The translations under genes were made by a program, and so were the position numbers. Shown here piece after piece: positions 51,307 to 60,184 of a DNA stretch of 64,000 nucleotides. The stretch's first letter is position 1, and every line of letters starts with the position of its first letter. Origin of the DNA: CAWCKS01 sp963763485 (lineage in GTDB: Bacteria; Pseudomonadota; Alphaproteobacteria; Rhizobiales; Xanthobacteraceae); NCBI GenBank assembly GCA_963763485.1, contig CAVXOW010000007.1, forward strand, positions 186,001 through 250,000. Reading direction: 5' to 3'. The notes beneath the pieces were generated by a model. The model ran no database searches and was not told where the DNA came from. It saw only the letters and a list, made by a program, of their open reading frames with translations.

Positions 51307-52281
51307 CTATCGATTCAGCGCGGCTTCAAGCTTGGCAAACAGCGGGTTGGCGCGGTCGAACACATAGTCGAGCGACGCGACCGAAACGGTTTCCGCACCG
51401 TGCCTCCTCAGGAAGCTGGCAAGCCCGTAAAGCTCGCCCGGTGGGCAGTGCAGCGTAACCATGCCGGACGAGGTCGGGCCGCCGAACGGTGATACCACGC
51501 CGAAGGCTTCCCTGGCCTCGGCGAGCAGGGCTTCGGTGAGGCCGGCGAAACGGGTGCGCACCTCTTTGTAGGCGGTGGCGCGGGCGCGCGCGGCGATGTG
51601 GTCGAGTATGACGCGCGCGGTTTCCCGGGTCTCGGCCGACCACTCCACACCACGCGAGGCAACCAGGTTGGCCTGACTGCGCAGGATCAGGCCGTCGTCG
51701 AGAACTTTTAGCCCGTTGGCTGCGAGCGTCGCGCCAGTCGTCGTGATGTCGACGATCAGTTCGGCGGTCCCGGCGGCCGGCGCACCTTCGGTCGCGCCCG
51801 TGCTCTCGACGATGCGGTAGTCGAGGATGCCGTGGCGGGCAAAGAAGTCGCGAGTCAGGTTGATGTATTTGGTCGCCACCCGCATGCGTCGATTGTGCTG
51901 GGCGCGAAACTCGGTGGTGACGTCGTCGAGATCGGCCATGGTGCGCACGTCGATCCAGGCTTGCGGCACCGCGACCACGACGTTGGCGAAGCTGAAACCG
52001 AGCGGCTCAAGCAGCACGACCTTGCTGTCGGCCCCTTGGATATCGCGGATCAAATCCTCGCCGGTGACGCCGAGATGCACCGCGCCACGCACCAGTTGCG
52101 ACGCGATCTCGCTTGCGGACAGATAGGCGATCTCGATGCCATCGATGCCGCTGATGCTGCCGCGATATTCGCGGACACCGCGCGGCTTGACCATCGCAAG
52201 TCCCGCTTCGGCAAAAAAATCATCGGCGCTTTCCTGCATCCGCCCCTTGGACGGCACGGCGAGCACGAGCGGCGAGGTCAT
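51307..52281 (-). CDS. hisG: ATP phosphoribosyltransferase (HisG)
   Basis: The first enzyme of histidine synthesis (324 residues). It begins MTSPLVLAVPSKGRMQESADDFF with the family blocks VPSKGR, LGVTGEDLI and ELIVDITTTGATLAANGLKVL. The C-terminal ~90 residues resemble the extra regulatory domain of long-form HisG. The ATG overlaps the hisZ stop by four bases. It works with HisZ encoded upstream. A longer frame to 53148 is read-through of hisZ in another frame and is not real. Confidence 0.95.
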   Translation of the reverse strand: MTSPLVLAVPSKGRMQESADDFFAEAGLAMVKPRGVREYRGSISGIDGIEIAYLSASEIASQLVRGAVHLGVTGEDLIRDIQGADSKVVLLEPLGFSFANVVVAVPQAWIDVRTMADLDDVTTEFRAQHNRRMRVATKYINLTRDFFARHGILDYRIVESTGATEGAPAAGTAELIVDITTTGATLAANGLKVLDDGLILRSQANLVASRGVEWSAETRETARVILDHIAARARATAYKEVRTRFAGLTEALLAEAREAFGVVSPFGGPTSSGMVTLHCPPGELYGLASFLRRHGAETVSVASLDYVFDRANPLFAKLEAALNR

Positions 52282-53420
52282 GACGCGTCCCCCGCCTGCG
52301 CCAGCGTCTCGATCCACACCGAGAAGCCGACCGCCGGAATCGGCTGGCGCGAGCCGAGCCGCGTCATCAGTCCGTCGTAGCGGCCGCCGGCGACCAGCGG
52401 CTCCGCGCCGTTGTTCTTGGCCTGCAGCTCGAACTCGAAGCCGGTGTAGTAGTCCACGCCGCGGCCGAAGGCGGTAGCAAACCGCATCGCCCCGGTATCG
52501 AGGCCGCGCGCCGCCATGAAGCCGATGCGGCTTTCGAACTGGTCGATCGCGCGGCTGATGTCGATCCGTGTATCGGCGACGAGTTCGCGCAGCTTGGCGA
52601 GGGCCGCATCCGGTTCCCCCGAGATTGCCAGGTAGCGCTCGATCAGGACCGCTGTCTCGCCCGGCAATGACGCCGCGAGGGTCGACTGTTCGAGAAAGCG
52701 GTCGGCGATCTCGGCGGTGGAGCGGCCGCCGACATTGGTTGCGCCTGCAATCGACATGAGGTCGGCGACCATGGCGAGCGCCGCCTTGCGGTCGGAGCCG
52801 GCGAGCGCCGATAGCACGCCCTGATAGTCCGGCCGTGTGCCCTTGGTCTGCAGGGTCAGACGCTCGAGGTCCTGCGCCACGCTGACCTTGCGGTTGAAGT
52901 CCTTGATCAAGCGACGGCGCCAGACCGGCGCGAGCTTGAGCGCGTCGAGCAGCGCCGCGAACAACGCGACGTCGCCGATGCGAACGTCGACATCGAACAC
53001 CTTGAAAGCGCCGGTCGCTTCGAGTGCGAGCGCCAGCATCTCGGCGTCGGCCGCCGCATAGTCGTGCCGGCCAAACAATTCGACGCCTGCCTGGAGGAAT
53101 TCGCTCGGCTTGCTGCCGCGATAGCGGAACACGGGGCCGAGGTAGCAAAAGCCCGCCGGCTGCCCTGCCCGGATCGAGGCCAGGTATTCGCGCGCCACCG
53201 GGATGGTCAGGTCAGGGCGCAGGCAAAGCTCGTCGCCCGACGCATCGGTGGTCAGGTAGAGGCTTTTGCGGATGTCCTCGCCGGATAGGTCGAGAAACGG
53301 TTCGGCCGGCTGCAGGATCGCAGGGCGGGCCGGCAGGTAGCCGGCGGACGCGAAAGACGCCAGCAAGCCTTCGGCCCTGGAAAAAGGGCCAGTCGCAAGG
53401 GATGCGGCGGGATCATCCAT
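52278..53420 (-). CDS. hisZ: ATP phosphoribosyltransferase regulatory subunit (HisZ)
   Basis: A 380-residue class II aminoacyl-tRNA-synthetase-like protein: PAILQPAEPFLDLSGEDIRKSLYLTTDASGDELCLRPDLTIPVAREYL, YLGPVFRYRGSKPSEFLQAGVELFG (motif 2 type), and the C-terminal GRGVDYYTGFEFELQ, AGGRYDGLM. It lacks the anticodon domain and regulates HisG. ATG 53420 is chosen by homology to the family start; the frame is open to 53579. Confidence 0.93.
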   Translation of the reverse strand: MDDPAASLATGPFSRAEGLLASFASAGYLPARPAILQPAEPFLDLSGEDIRKSLYLTTDASGDELCLRPDLTIPVAREYLASIRAGQPAGFCYLGPVFRYRGSKPSEFLQAGVELFGRHDYAAADAEMLALALEATGAFKVFDVDVRIGDVALFAALLDALKLAPVWRRRLIKDFNRKVSVAQDLERLTLQTKGTRPDYQGVLSALAGSDRKAALAMVADLMSIAGATNVGGRSTAEIADRFLEQSTLAASLPGETAVLIERYLAISGEPDAALAKLRELVADTRIDISRAIDQFESRIGFMAARGLDTGAMRFATAFGRGVDYYTGFEFELQAKNNGAEPLVAGGRYDGLMTRLGSRQPIPAVGFSVWIETLAQAGDAS

Positions 53421-53535
53421 AACAAGCTGTCCGACGGGCTGACGCAGCAAAAGTCGCGGCGCTTTAGCACGGCAACTCAGAGGTTTCGACCCGCTTTGGC
53501 GATCTGCCTTAATGAGACTCAGGCCGAAAATGGCC

Positions 53536-54300
53536 TCAAGAGGCGCGCTTTGCCTGGTCGCCGCGTAAGGAGGGGCCAAAAGTCGCTTCGATCAGGGCCA
53601 GTGCCGCCACCCCTGCCGTGTCGGCCCGCAGAATTCGGGGGCCAAGCGAGAGGCGGACAATACTCGGCTGTTCCAGGAGCGCACGTCGTTCGGCCTCGGC
53701 AAAGCCCCCCTCCGGCCCGATCAGCACATCGATGCCGTCACGGACCTTCGCTGATTTCAGCGTCGCGATCGGGTCGGTCTCATCGGCATTCTCATCGCAA
53801 AAGATGAGTAGGCGGCTCGATCCGCGGCTTGCCAGGAACCGGGCAAGTGGCATCGGTTCGGCAACCTCGGCGATGTTCAAGATGCCGCACTGCTCGGCGG
53901 CTTCGATCACGTTGGCGCGCATCCTCTCGACGTTCACCCGGCTCACCTGGGTGTGCTGGGTGATCACAGGCAGCAGTGAAGATGCGCCCATTTCGACGGC
54001 CTTTTGCACGATGTAGTCGAGCCGGGCATGTTTCAGCGGCGCAAATGCGTAGCGAATGTCCGCGGCGCGATGCTGGGGGCGTGCCTGCTCCGCCAGTTGT
54101 AGCGCTGGACGCTTCCCCGGACCAATTGTCGCCGCCCACTCGCCGTGGTGGCCGTTGAACACCAGCACCCGATCGCCTGGGCTGAGCCGCAGGACATTGG
54201 TCAGGTAGTTCGCTTGATTGCGATCAAGATCAAGCGCCGCGTGGGCCTCGAGCGGCCGGTCGACGAAGAGGCGGGGCGTGCGGAAATCAATGCGGGGCAT
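53536..54300 (-). CDS. rsmE: 16S rRNA (uracil1498-N3)-methyltransferase RsmE
   Basis: A 254-residue SPOUT methyltransferase: PRLFVDRPLEAHAALDLDRNQANYLTNVLRLSPGDRVLVFNG (PUA-like N-terminus), then YIVQKAVEMGASSLLPVITQHTQVSRVNVERM, VLIGPEGGFAEAE and SLGPRILRADTAGVAAL (SAM knot). Confidence 0.94.
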   Translation of the reverse strand: MPRIDFRTPRLFVDRPLEAHAALDLDRNQANYLTNVLRLSPGDRVLVFNGHHGEWAATIGPGKRPALQLAEQARPQHRAADIRYAFAPLKHARLDYIVQKAVEMGASSLLPVITQHTQVSRVNVERMRANVIEAAEQCGILNIAEVAEPMPLARFLASRGSSRLLIFCDENADETDPIATLKSAKVRDGIDVLIGPEGGFAEAERRALLEQPSIVRLSLGPRILRADTAGVAALALIEATFGPSLRGDQAKRAS

Positions 54301-54454
54301 AGGGGTGGCGGGGAGCGAATTGACGGACTATTTGGACCCGATGCTAGCAGTTTTGGGGAGCCAGCGCGGCGTTGCGCCGCGTTGCTGCCGAAATCGTCGG
54401 GTTGTTAAGCCTCGTCCTGGATCGTAAAAGCGTGATCTGCAGAGGGAAATCATC

Positions 54455-55108
54455 TTGATCGCACGAGGGCTCCTGGTCCCGGTGGTGCTGACGGCGCTTG
54501 CTGCGCCGATTGGAGCCGCATGGGCGCAAAGCCCGTTCCCGCCGGTGTCGGGTGGTGCGCAGCCGAGCAGCAGTTCGCCGTTCCCGGCTGTGAAGGGACC
54601 GTCGGGCCCCGCATCGTCATCCCCAGGCGGTTCCTCGCAGTCATCGTCATTTCCGGCGGTGAGCGGCTCGGGGTCGCAATTTCCGTCGGTCAATGGCACC
54701 CGCGCATCCTTGCCGTCGAGCACGCTCCCGCCGCCGGCGGAGTTGGCACCGGCAGGTCCCGGCTTTGGCGCTGCGCCGCCGCAAGGCGGCGGTGCTGCGC
54801 CGAACGCTGAGTGCATGCATCAGGTTGAGCCGCTGCGCGACGAGGTCCAGCGCCGCGCCAAGCTGGTGCAGGAGGTGAGCAAGCGCCACGGAACGCCGCA
54901 AGAGGCGTGCAAGCTGATCGGCGAGTTCTCGCAAGCCGAGCTACGCTTCCTGAATTTCGTGACGGCCAAGCAGACCGCGTGCGGGATCCCGGCCGAGATC
55001 CCGAAGCAGATGAAAGTGGCGCACGGCCACACCGAACAGATGCACAAGCAGGTGTGCGGCATGGCAAATACGCCGCAGGCGTCCGCCGGACCGAGTTCAG
55101 CGACGTGA
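54455..55108 (+). CDS. Exported low-complexity protein, probably frameshifted near its end
   Basis: It starts at TTG 54455 behind agaggga. A signal peptide (MIARGLLVPVVLTALAAPIGAAWA) is followed by a Pro/Ser/Gly-rich region of ~85 residues (SPFPPVSGG, SSPFPAV repeats) and a conserved helical end with two Cys pairs (ECMHQVEPLRDEVQRR, EACKLIGEFSQAELRFLNFV, TACGIPAEIPKQM, QVCGM). The frame stops at 55108, but the next frame continues SDVIGSPSISEEAPVKRKGG to SR at 55200 and fits as the natural C-terminus. Function unknown. Confidence 0.7.
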   Translation: MIARGLLVPVVLTALAAPIGAAWAQSPFPPVSGGAQPSSSSPFPAVKGPSGPASSSPGGSSQSSSFPAVSGSGSQFPSVNGTRASLPSSTLPPPAELAPAGPGFGAAPPQGGGAAPNAECMHQVEPLRDEVQRRAKLVQEVSKRHGTPQEACKLIGEFSQAELRFLNFVTAKQTACGIPAEIPKQMKVAHGHTEQMHKQVCGMANTPQASAGPSSAT

Positions 55109-55209
55109 TCGGCTCGCCCAGCATCTCCGAGGAGGCACCGGTGAAGCGCAAAGGCGGCAGCACGTTTGACACCTTGAACGGCAACGTGTTGAGCCGCTGA
55201 GGAGGCTTG

Positions 55210-56148
55210 ATGCGCGAAGCGTCGGGCCGCGTTGCCGATTCGACAGGCAATTGGGTCGACTCGCTGGCGCCGATGCGATTGCGCCCCTATCTGCGGCTCT
55301 CCCGTTTTGACCGGCCGATCGGCTCATGGCTTCTGCTGCTGCCATGCTGGTGGTCCGCCGCGCTGGCCGCAGGTGTGACGGGCGACGTGCAGCACCTGCC
55401 GCGCTATCTCGTCCTGTTCTTCATCGGCGCCTTTGTCATGCGCGGCGCCGGCTGCACCTGGAACGACATTAGCGACCGCGATCTCGACGCCAAGGTCGAG
55501 CGCACGCGCTCGCGGCCGATTCCATCAGGCCAGCTCAGTGTTCGCAGCGCCTACGTGTTCCTCCTCCTGCAGGCGCTGGTCGGCCTCATCGTGCTGCTGC
55601 AGCTCAATCGTTTTGCCGTGTTCACAGGCATCGCATCGCTCGCGGTCGTCGCGATCTATCCCTTTATGAAGCGCATCATCTACTGGCCGCAGATCGTACT
55701 TGGGCTGGCGTTCTCCTGGGGCGCGTTGATGGGATTTGCCGCGACCTCGGCGCACCTCGGCGCGCCGGCGCTGCTGCTTTACGCCGGTTCGATCGCCTGG
55801 GTGATCGGTTATGACACCATCTACGCCCACCAGGATCGCGAGGACGATGCGCTGATCGGCGTGAAGTCGACCGCGCTGTTGTTCGGGCGGCAGACGCGGC
55901 TTGCGCTCGCGCTGTTTTATTGTCTTGCGGTCGTTTTGATCGCGGGGGCTCTATGGACCGCCGGCGCCGGCTGGCTCTCGTTTGCCGGACTTGTCGCGTT
56001 TGCCGTCCATCTCGTCTGGCAGGTGGCATCGATCGACATCAACGATTCCGCACTATGCCAGCGGATGTTCTGGTCGAATCGCGATGCGGGGCTGTTGCTG
56101 TTCGCAGGCCTGCTGCTCGATGCGGTACACCGTGCCGGTGTGATCTGA
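55210..56148 (+). CDS. ubiA: 4-hydroxybenzoate octaprenyltransferase UbiA
   Basis: A 312-residue polytopic prenyltransferase. Prenyl-diphosphate-binding motifs are NDISDRDLDAKVERT (first aspartate-rich) and YDTIYAHQDREDD (second). It attaches the isoprenoid tail to 4-hydroxybenzoate in ubiquinone synthesis. AGGAGG precedes ATG 55210, and it starts 10 bases after the end of the preceding frame. Confidence 0.94.
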   Translation: MREASGRVADSTGNWVDSLAPMRLRPYLRLSRFDRPIGSWLLLLPCWWSAALAAGVTGDVQHLPRYLVLFFIGAFVMRGAGCTWNDISDRDLDAKVERTRSRPIPSGQLSVRSAYVFLLLQALVGLIVLLQLNRFAVFTGIASLAVVAIYPFMKRIIYWPQIVLGLAFSWGALMGFAATSAHLGAPALLLYAGSIAWVIGYDTIYAHQDREDDALIGVKSTALLFGRQTRLALALFYCLAVVLIAGALWTAGAGWLSFAGLVAFAVHLVWQVASIDINDSALCQRMFWSNRDAGLLLFAGLLLDAVHRAGVI

Positions 56149-56162
56149 GCTGCAAACGTCGC

Positions 56163-56684
56163 TTAACTTCGTGCGATGATCTCACGCTCGCCGCGATAGA
56201 CGTCCATCCCAGCAAAGTCACGCCCGACGCGCCGCCGCATCAGGATCGAAGGCCGGCGCGCGCGAATGGCATTGCGGCGGCGGCGGCGCGGTGCCGGCCG
56301 GATCGGCCTGGTCTCGTCGAGTTGCGGAAGCGCGAAGGTTTCAGACCAGTGCTGCCATGCGACGCCGATCGCATCGCTCTCGTCGTTGCTTGTGAGCGGT
56401 ACCGACAGCGAGGGGTCACGGTGCTTGAGGACGACGATCGCCGCGCCGTCGATCGTGCGCAGCGCGACGCCAAGAAAATCAGAGATGCGGATGTTGATGG
56501 CCATCCGCATGCCGCGCACCGAACGGCGCAGCACGACATGATCGCGCGCGATTTCGACATGACGCAGACCGCCATCGGCCCGCGCGTCGCACGCTTCGAA
56601 ACTCAAAGGAAGAGAGAGAGGGTCGAGCCGCACAGCGCGGCTCGACCCGGCGGATGGTCCGCCGTTTCCGTTTTGACGCCTCAC
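56163..56684 (-). CDS. DUF6101 family protein
   Basis: A 173-residue protein, start GTG 56684. It has a PilZ-like beta core (VRLDPLSLPLSFEA, ARDHVVLRRSVRGMRMAINIRISDFLGVALR, AIVVLKHRDPSLSVPL) and an Arg-rich C-terminus. It is a family seen mainly in rhizobia, with no known function. It converges on ubiA. Confidence 0.78.
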   Translation of the reverse strand: MRRQNGNGGPSAGSSRAVRLDPLSLPLSFEACDARADGGLRHVEIARDHVVLRRSVRGMRMAINIRISDFLGVALRTIDGAAIVVLKHRDPSLSVPLTSNDESDAIGVAWQHWSETFALPQLDETRPIRPAPRRRRRNAIRARRPSILMRRRVGRDFAGMDVYRGEREIIARS

Positions 56685-56934
56685 GGCTTTGTCTCCCCGC
56701 CGGGATTATGTTCCCGGTCGATGTGCGAGACTTTCGCAGAGCCGCAGCGAAAACCGCTTAAAAAGGCTGGTTAAGGATCGGTACCCCGCCACTCAATCGC
56801 CGACATGATTGACGAGACCTTGCCCCCGGCTCGAAAATCGAGTTTAAGCGCTTGAAACCGGCCCGGAATCGGCACATTTGAGCGGTTGGCGGCCTCTGAT
56901 CCCGCTCGCTCTCCATTCCAACAGGATAAATTTT

Positions 56935-58329
56935 GTGTCTCCTCAACAGGCCGCAGTCTCCCGTTCCTCTGCAAATCCCGCCGCTGGTCTGCTCGATCAG
57001 TCGGCGCTGACCGATCTTGCGCAGCGTCTGGTCGAGGCGGCCAAACGCGCCGGCGCTGATGCAGCTGACGCCGTCGCGGTGCGCGGCGTCGCGCAATCGA
57101 TCGAAATTCGCGACGGCAACGTGGAAGAGTTGGAGCGTTCCGAAGGCGACGACGTGGGCCTGCGCGTCCTCGTCGGACGCCGTCAGGCAGTCGTCTCGTC
57201 GAATGATCGGGCCGCCGATGCCAAGACCCTTGCTGAGCGCGCGGTCGCGATGGCGCGCGTCGCGCCAGACGATGAGTTTGCAGGTCTCGCCGATCCGGCG
57301 CTGTTGGCGAAGAGCATCCCCGATCTTGATCTGCTCGATCCCAACATGCCTGGTGTCGACGAACTCGAGCGGCGCGCGCGCGCGGCCGAGCAGGCGGCGC
57401 TCGCGGTGAAGGGCGTCAGCAAATCGGGCGGCGCGTCCGCATCGACTGGCATTGGCGGCATGGTGCTGGTCACCTCGACAGGCTTCTGTGGCTCATATCT
57501 CCGCTCCAGCCACGGCGTGTCGATGACCGCTATCGCCGGCCAGGGCACCGGCATGGAGCGCGATTACGATTTTTCCTCGGCGCTGCATGGGGCCGATCTC
57601 GCGTCTCCTGATGGCGTCGGCCGCAAGGCGGCCGAGCGCGCCATCGCCCGCGTCAACCCGCGCAAGGTCGCGACCTGCAAGGTGCCCGTGGTGTTCGAGC
57701 CACGCGTTGCGGGCTCCCTGATCGGTCATTTGATCGGTGCGATCAATGGTGCCTCGATCGCGCGCAAGACCAGCTTCCTGAAAGACAAGCTCGGCGCAAA
57801 ACTGTTCAAGGACAATATCCGCATCGTCGACGATCCCCTGCGCAAGCGCGGCCTGCGCTCGCAGCCCTTCGACGCCGAGGGTGTGGCAGTGAAGCCGATG
57901 AGCTTCATCGACGGCGGCGTACTGACATCGTGGGTTCTCGATTCGGCGACGGGCCGCGAACTCGGCCTTGCCACCAACGGGCACGCCCATCGCGGCGTGT
58001 CGTCATCTCCATCGCCGGGCTCCTATAATCTTCATATGGAGCCGGGTCAGGATAGTCCCGAGGCGCTGATCTCCGACATCAAGGAAGGGTTCTACGTCAC
58101 CGACCTGATCGGCAGTGGGGTCAACGGTGTGACCGGCGATTACAGCCGCGGCGCCAGCGGGTTCTGGATCGAAAACGGAAAAATCGGCTATCCGGTCAGC
58201 GAAGTCACGATCGCGGGTCACCTGTTCGACATCTTCAAGTCGCTGACACCCGCCAACGATTTGACGTTTCGTTACGGTTTGGATTCCCCGACTGTGCGGA
58301 TCGAAAGCTTGACCGTTGCCGGTCGCTGA
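56935..58329 (+). CDS. pmbA: TldD/PmbA family metalloprotease subunit (TldE-like)
   Basis: A 464-residue protein: ADAVAVRGVAQSIEIRDGNVEELERSEGDDVGLRVLVGRRQAVVSSND (N-terminal TldD/PmbA fold) and later GSYNLHMEPGQDSPEALISDIKEGFYVTDLIGSGVNGVTGDYSRGASGFWIENG. TldE acts with TldD in maturing peptides or clearing modified proteins. The GTG at 56935 is preceded by aggat nine bases earlier. No tldD is in the window. Confidence 0.9.
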   Translation: MSPQQAAVSRSSANPAAGLLDQSALTDLAQRLVEAAKRAGADAADAVAVRGVAQSIEIRDGNVEELERSEGDDVGLRVLVGRRQAVVSSNDRAADAKTLAERAVAMARVAPDDEFAGLADPALLAKSIPDLDLLDPNMPGVDELERRARAAEQAALAVKGVSKSGGASASTGIGGMVLVTSTGFCGSYLRSSHGVSMTAIAGQGTGMERDYDFSSALHGADLASPDGVGRKAAERAIARVNPRKVATCKVPVVFEPRVAGSLIGHLIGAINGASIARKTSFLKDKLGAKLFKDNIRIVDDPLRKRGLRSQPFDAEGVAVKPMSFIDGGVLTSWVLDSATGRELGLATNGHAHRGVSSSPSPGSYNLHMEPGQDSPEALISDIKEGFYVTDLIGSGVNGVTGDYSRGASGFWIENGKIGYPVSEVTIAGHLFDIFKSLTPANDLTFRYGLDSPTVRIESLTVAGR

Positions 58330-59104
58330 TTCCGATCTCGCGCGCGACAGCGCATTGTTGACCAACGCAGTGCGCGAGGCGGGCGCACTTGCGCTTCGCA
58401 TGTTCAAGACCGAGCTCAGGCAATGGATCAAGGGCAAGTCATCGCCGGTGTCGGAGGCCGACGTCGCGGTCGACGAATTGCTCAAGGACCGCTTGCGGTC
58501 CGGTGCGCCTGATTATGGCTGGCTCTCGGAAGAGACCGCCGATGATGGGACACGGCTCGAGCGGCGACGGGTCTGGATCGTCGATCCGATCGACGGCACG
58601 CGAGCCTATCTCGCCGGCCGCGACGACTGGTCGGTGAGCGCGGCGCTGGTGGAGGACGGGCAGCCGCTGTTCGGTGTGGTGTTCGCACCGGTGACGGAGG
58701 AATTCTTCTTCGCAAGCCGCGGGCAGGGCGCTGAGCGCAATGGCGAGCGCATTGCGGTCGCGCCAGGGGAGTCATTCGACGTGAACAGGATGTCGGGCCC
58801 GAAATTCCTGCTCGACCGCGTGCGCGGTACGCCGTCGGAAGAAGCCTACTCGAAGATCGGTTCGCTGGCGCTGCGACTGAGCCGCGTCGCCGAGGGTCGG
58901 CTCGATGCAGCCTTTGCCGGCGGTAACAGCCGCGACTGGGATCTTGCCGCCGCGCATTTGCTCGTCGGCGAGGCGGGCGGCGCGATGACAACTTTGCAGG
59001 GCGATGGACTGGTCTTCAACCGACCGGAGGTCGCCCATCAGGTCCTGGTGGCGGCCGGCCATGACCGACACTCGCGGCTGCTGCAGGTCTTCAAACAGGA
59101 CTGA
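58316..59104 (+). CDS. Inositol monophosphatase family protein (CysQ-like)
   Basis: A 262-residue phosphatase with the metal-binding motifs SEET, WIVDPIDGTRAYLAGRDDWSV and the C-terminal GNSRDWDLAAAHLLVGEAGG. CysQ hydrolyses 3'-phosphoadenosine 5'-phosphate; SuhB-type activity is also possible. TTG 58316 overlaps the pmbA end by 14 bases, so they are coupled. Confidence 0.88.
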   Translation: MPVADSDLARDSALLTNAVREAGALALRMFKTELRQWIKGKSSPVSEADVAVDELLKDRLRSGAPDYGWLSEETADDGTRLERRRVWIVDPIDGTRAYLAGRDDWSVSAALVEDGQPLFGVVFAPVTEEFFFASRGQGAERNGERIAVAPGESFDVNRMSGPKFLLDRVRGTPSEEAYSKIGSLALRLSRVAEGRLDAAFAGGNSRDWDLAAAHLLVGEAGGAMTTLQGDGLVFNRPEVAHQVLVAAGHDRHSRLLQVFKQD

Positions 59105-59224
59105 AAGTCAACACGGTTGCGGCGAATTTCGTCGCTTGACGCAAGCCTTCGTTTTAAGGATATGGTCGATTTGCGTTTCGCCGGGCGCTAGTGCTTCTTT
59201 TGTGAAGACTAGGGGGATTCGTCC

Positions 59225-59473
59225 ATGCCCGAACAGGCCTCACAGCAGCTGCTTCATCTCGTCTTCGGTGGCGAACTCACTGATCTGGACAGGGTCACGT
59301 TCAGGGATCTCGATAAGTTGGACATTGTCGGTATTTTTCCAAACTATGCATCGGCCTATGCGGCGTGGAAGGCGAAGTCCCAACAGACGGTCGACAACGC
59401 GCAGATTCGGTATTTCATCGTGCACATGCACCGTCTGCTCGATCCGGCGAGCGATCCGTCCTCAAAACACTGA
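59225..59473 (+). CDS. DUF4170 family protein
   Basis: An 82-residue protein: LLHLVFGGELTDLDRVTFRDLDKLDIVGIFPNYASAYAAWKAKSQQTVDNAQIRYFIVHMHRLLDP. The family is conserved among rhizobia at this place, between the phosphatase gene and the acyltransferase gene. Function unknown. Confidence 0.85.
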   Translation: MPEQASQQLLHLVFGGELTDLDRVTFRDLDKLDIVGIFPNYASAYAAWKAKSQQTVDNAQIRYFIVHMHRLLDPASDPSSKH

Positions 59474-59476
59474 ACT

Positions 59477-60184
59477 ATGCGCCTTCGTGATCTGACTCGC
59501 ACTGGCTGGTTCCAGCGCGCTGCGGGTTTCGCCGCGGCCGAGTTCCTGCGTCTGGTGTGGTGGACCAATCGGTTCAAGCTCGACCCGCCCGATCTCTACG
59601 AGCGCGCCGAGGCGGACATGCCGTTGATCATTGCGTTCTGGCACGGTCAGCATTTCATGATGCCGTTCATGCGGCGCAACTATCCGTCCGCAGTCCTGAT
59701 CTCGCGCCATCGCGACGGCGAAATCAATGCGATCGCTTGCAAACGGATGCACATCGAAACGATCCGCGGCTCGGGCTCTCATGGCAACGATTTCCACCGC
59801 AAGGGTGGCGTCGGCGCGTTCAAGAGCATGCTGCGCACGCTCGAGGTCGGCACCAACGTGGTGCTCACGGCTGACGTGCCGAAAGTGGCACGCAAGGCCG
59901 GGTTGGGAATCATCATGCTTGCACGCGAATCCGGTCGGCCTATTCTGCCGGTTGCGATCGCCACAAGCCGGTTCAAGCGGATGAACAACTGGGACCGTTC
60001 CGTCATTCATCTCCCGTTCGGCCGGGGCGTGATGGCAAGCGGCGCAACAATCTGCGTGCCGAAGAACGCGAGTGACGCCGATATGGAGCAGTTGAGGGTG
60101 CAGCTGCAGGAGCGGCTCAACGAGGTCGATCGGCGCGCCTATCGGCTTGTCGGCCGGGCCGAAGGCATCTGCGATGGTCAGTGA
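59477..60184 (+). CDS. DUF374 lysophospholipid acyltransferase-like protein
   Basis: A 235-residue protein of the DUF374 family related to LpxL-type acyltransferases: ADMPLIIAFWHGQHFMMPFM, ISRHRDGEINAIACKRMHIETIRGSGSHG, VVLTADVPKVARKAGLGIIMLARESGRPILPVAIATSRF. The WHG-x-H pair and the SRHRDGE motif are family features. It lies in the lipid A cluster and overlaps waaA by 11 bases, so it likely acts on lipid A or its precursor. Confidence 0.85.
   Translation: MRLRDLTRTGWFQRAAGFAAAEFLRLVWWTNRFKLDPPDLYERAEADMPLIIAFWHGQHFMMPFMRRNYPSAVLISRHRDGEINAIACKRMHIETIRGSGSHGNDFHRKGGVGAFKSMLRTLEVGTNVVLTADVPKVARKAGLGIIMLARESGRPILPVAIATSRFKRMNNWDRSVIHLPFGRGVMASGATICVPKNASDADMEQLRVQLQERLNEVDRRAYRLVGRAEGICDGQ

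Noticed and set aside
51307..53148. 613-codon frame extending hisG upstream
   Set aside because: The extra N-terminal part is hisZ read in the wrong frame; hisG has its own ATG overlapping the hisZ stop.
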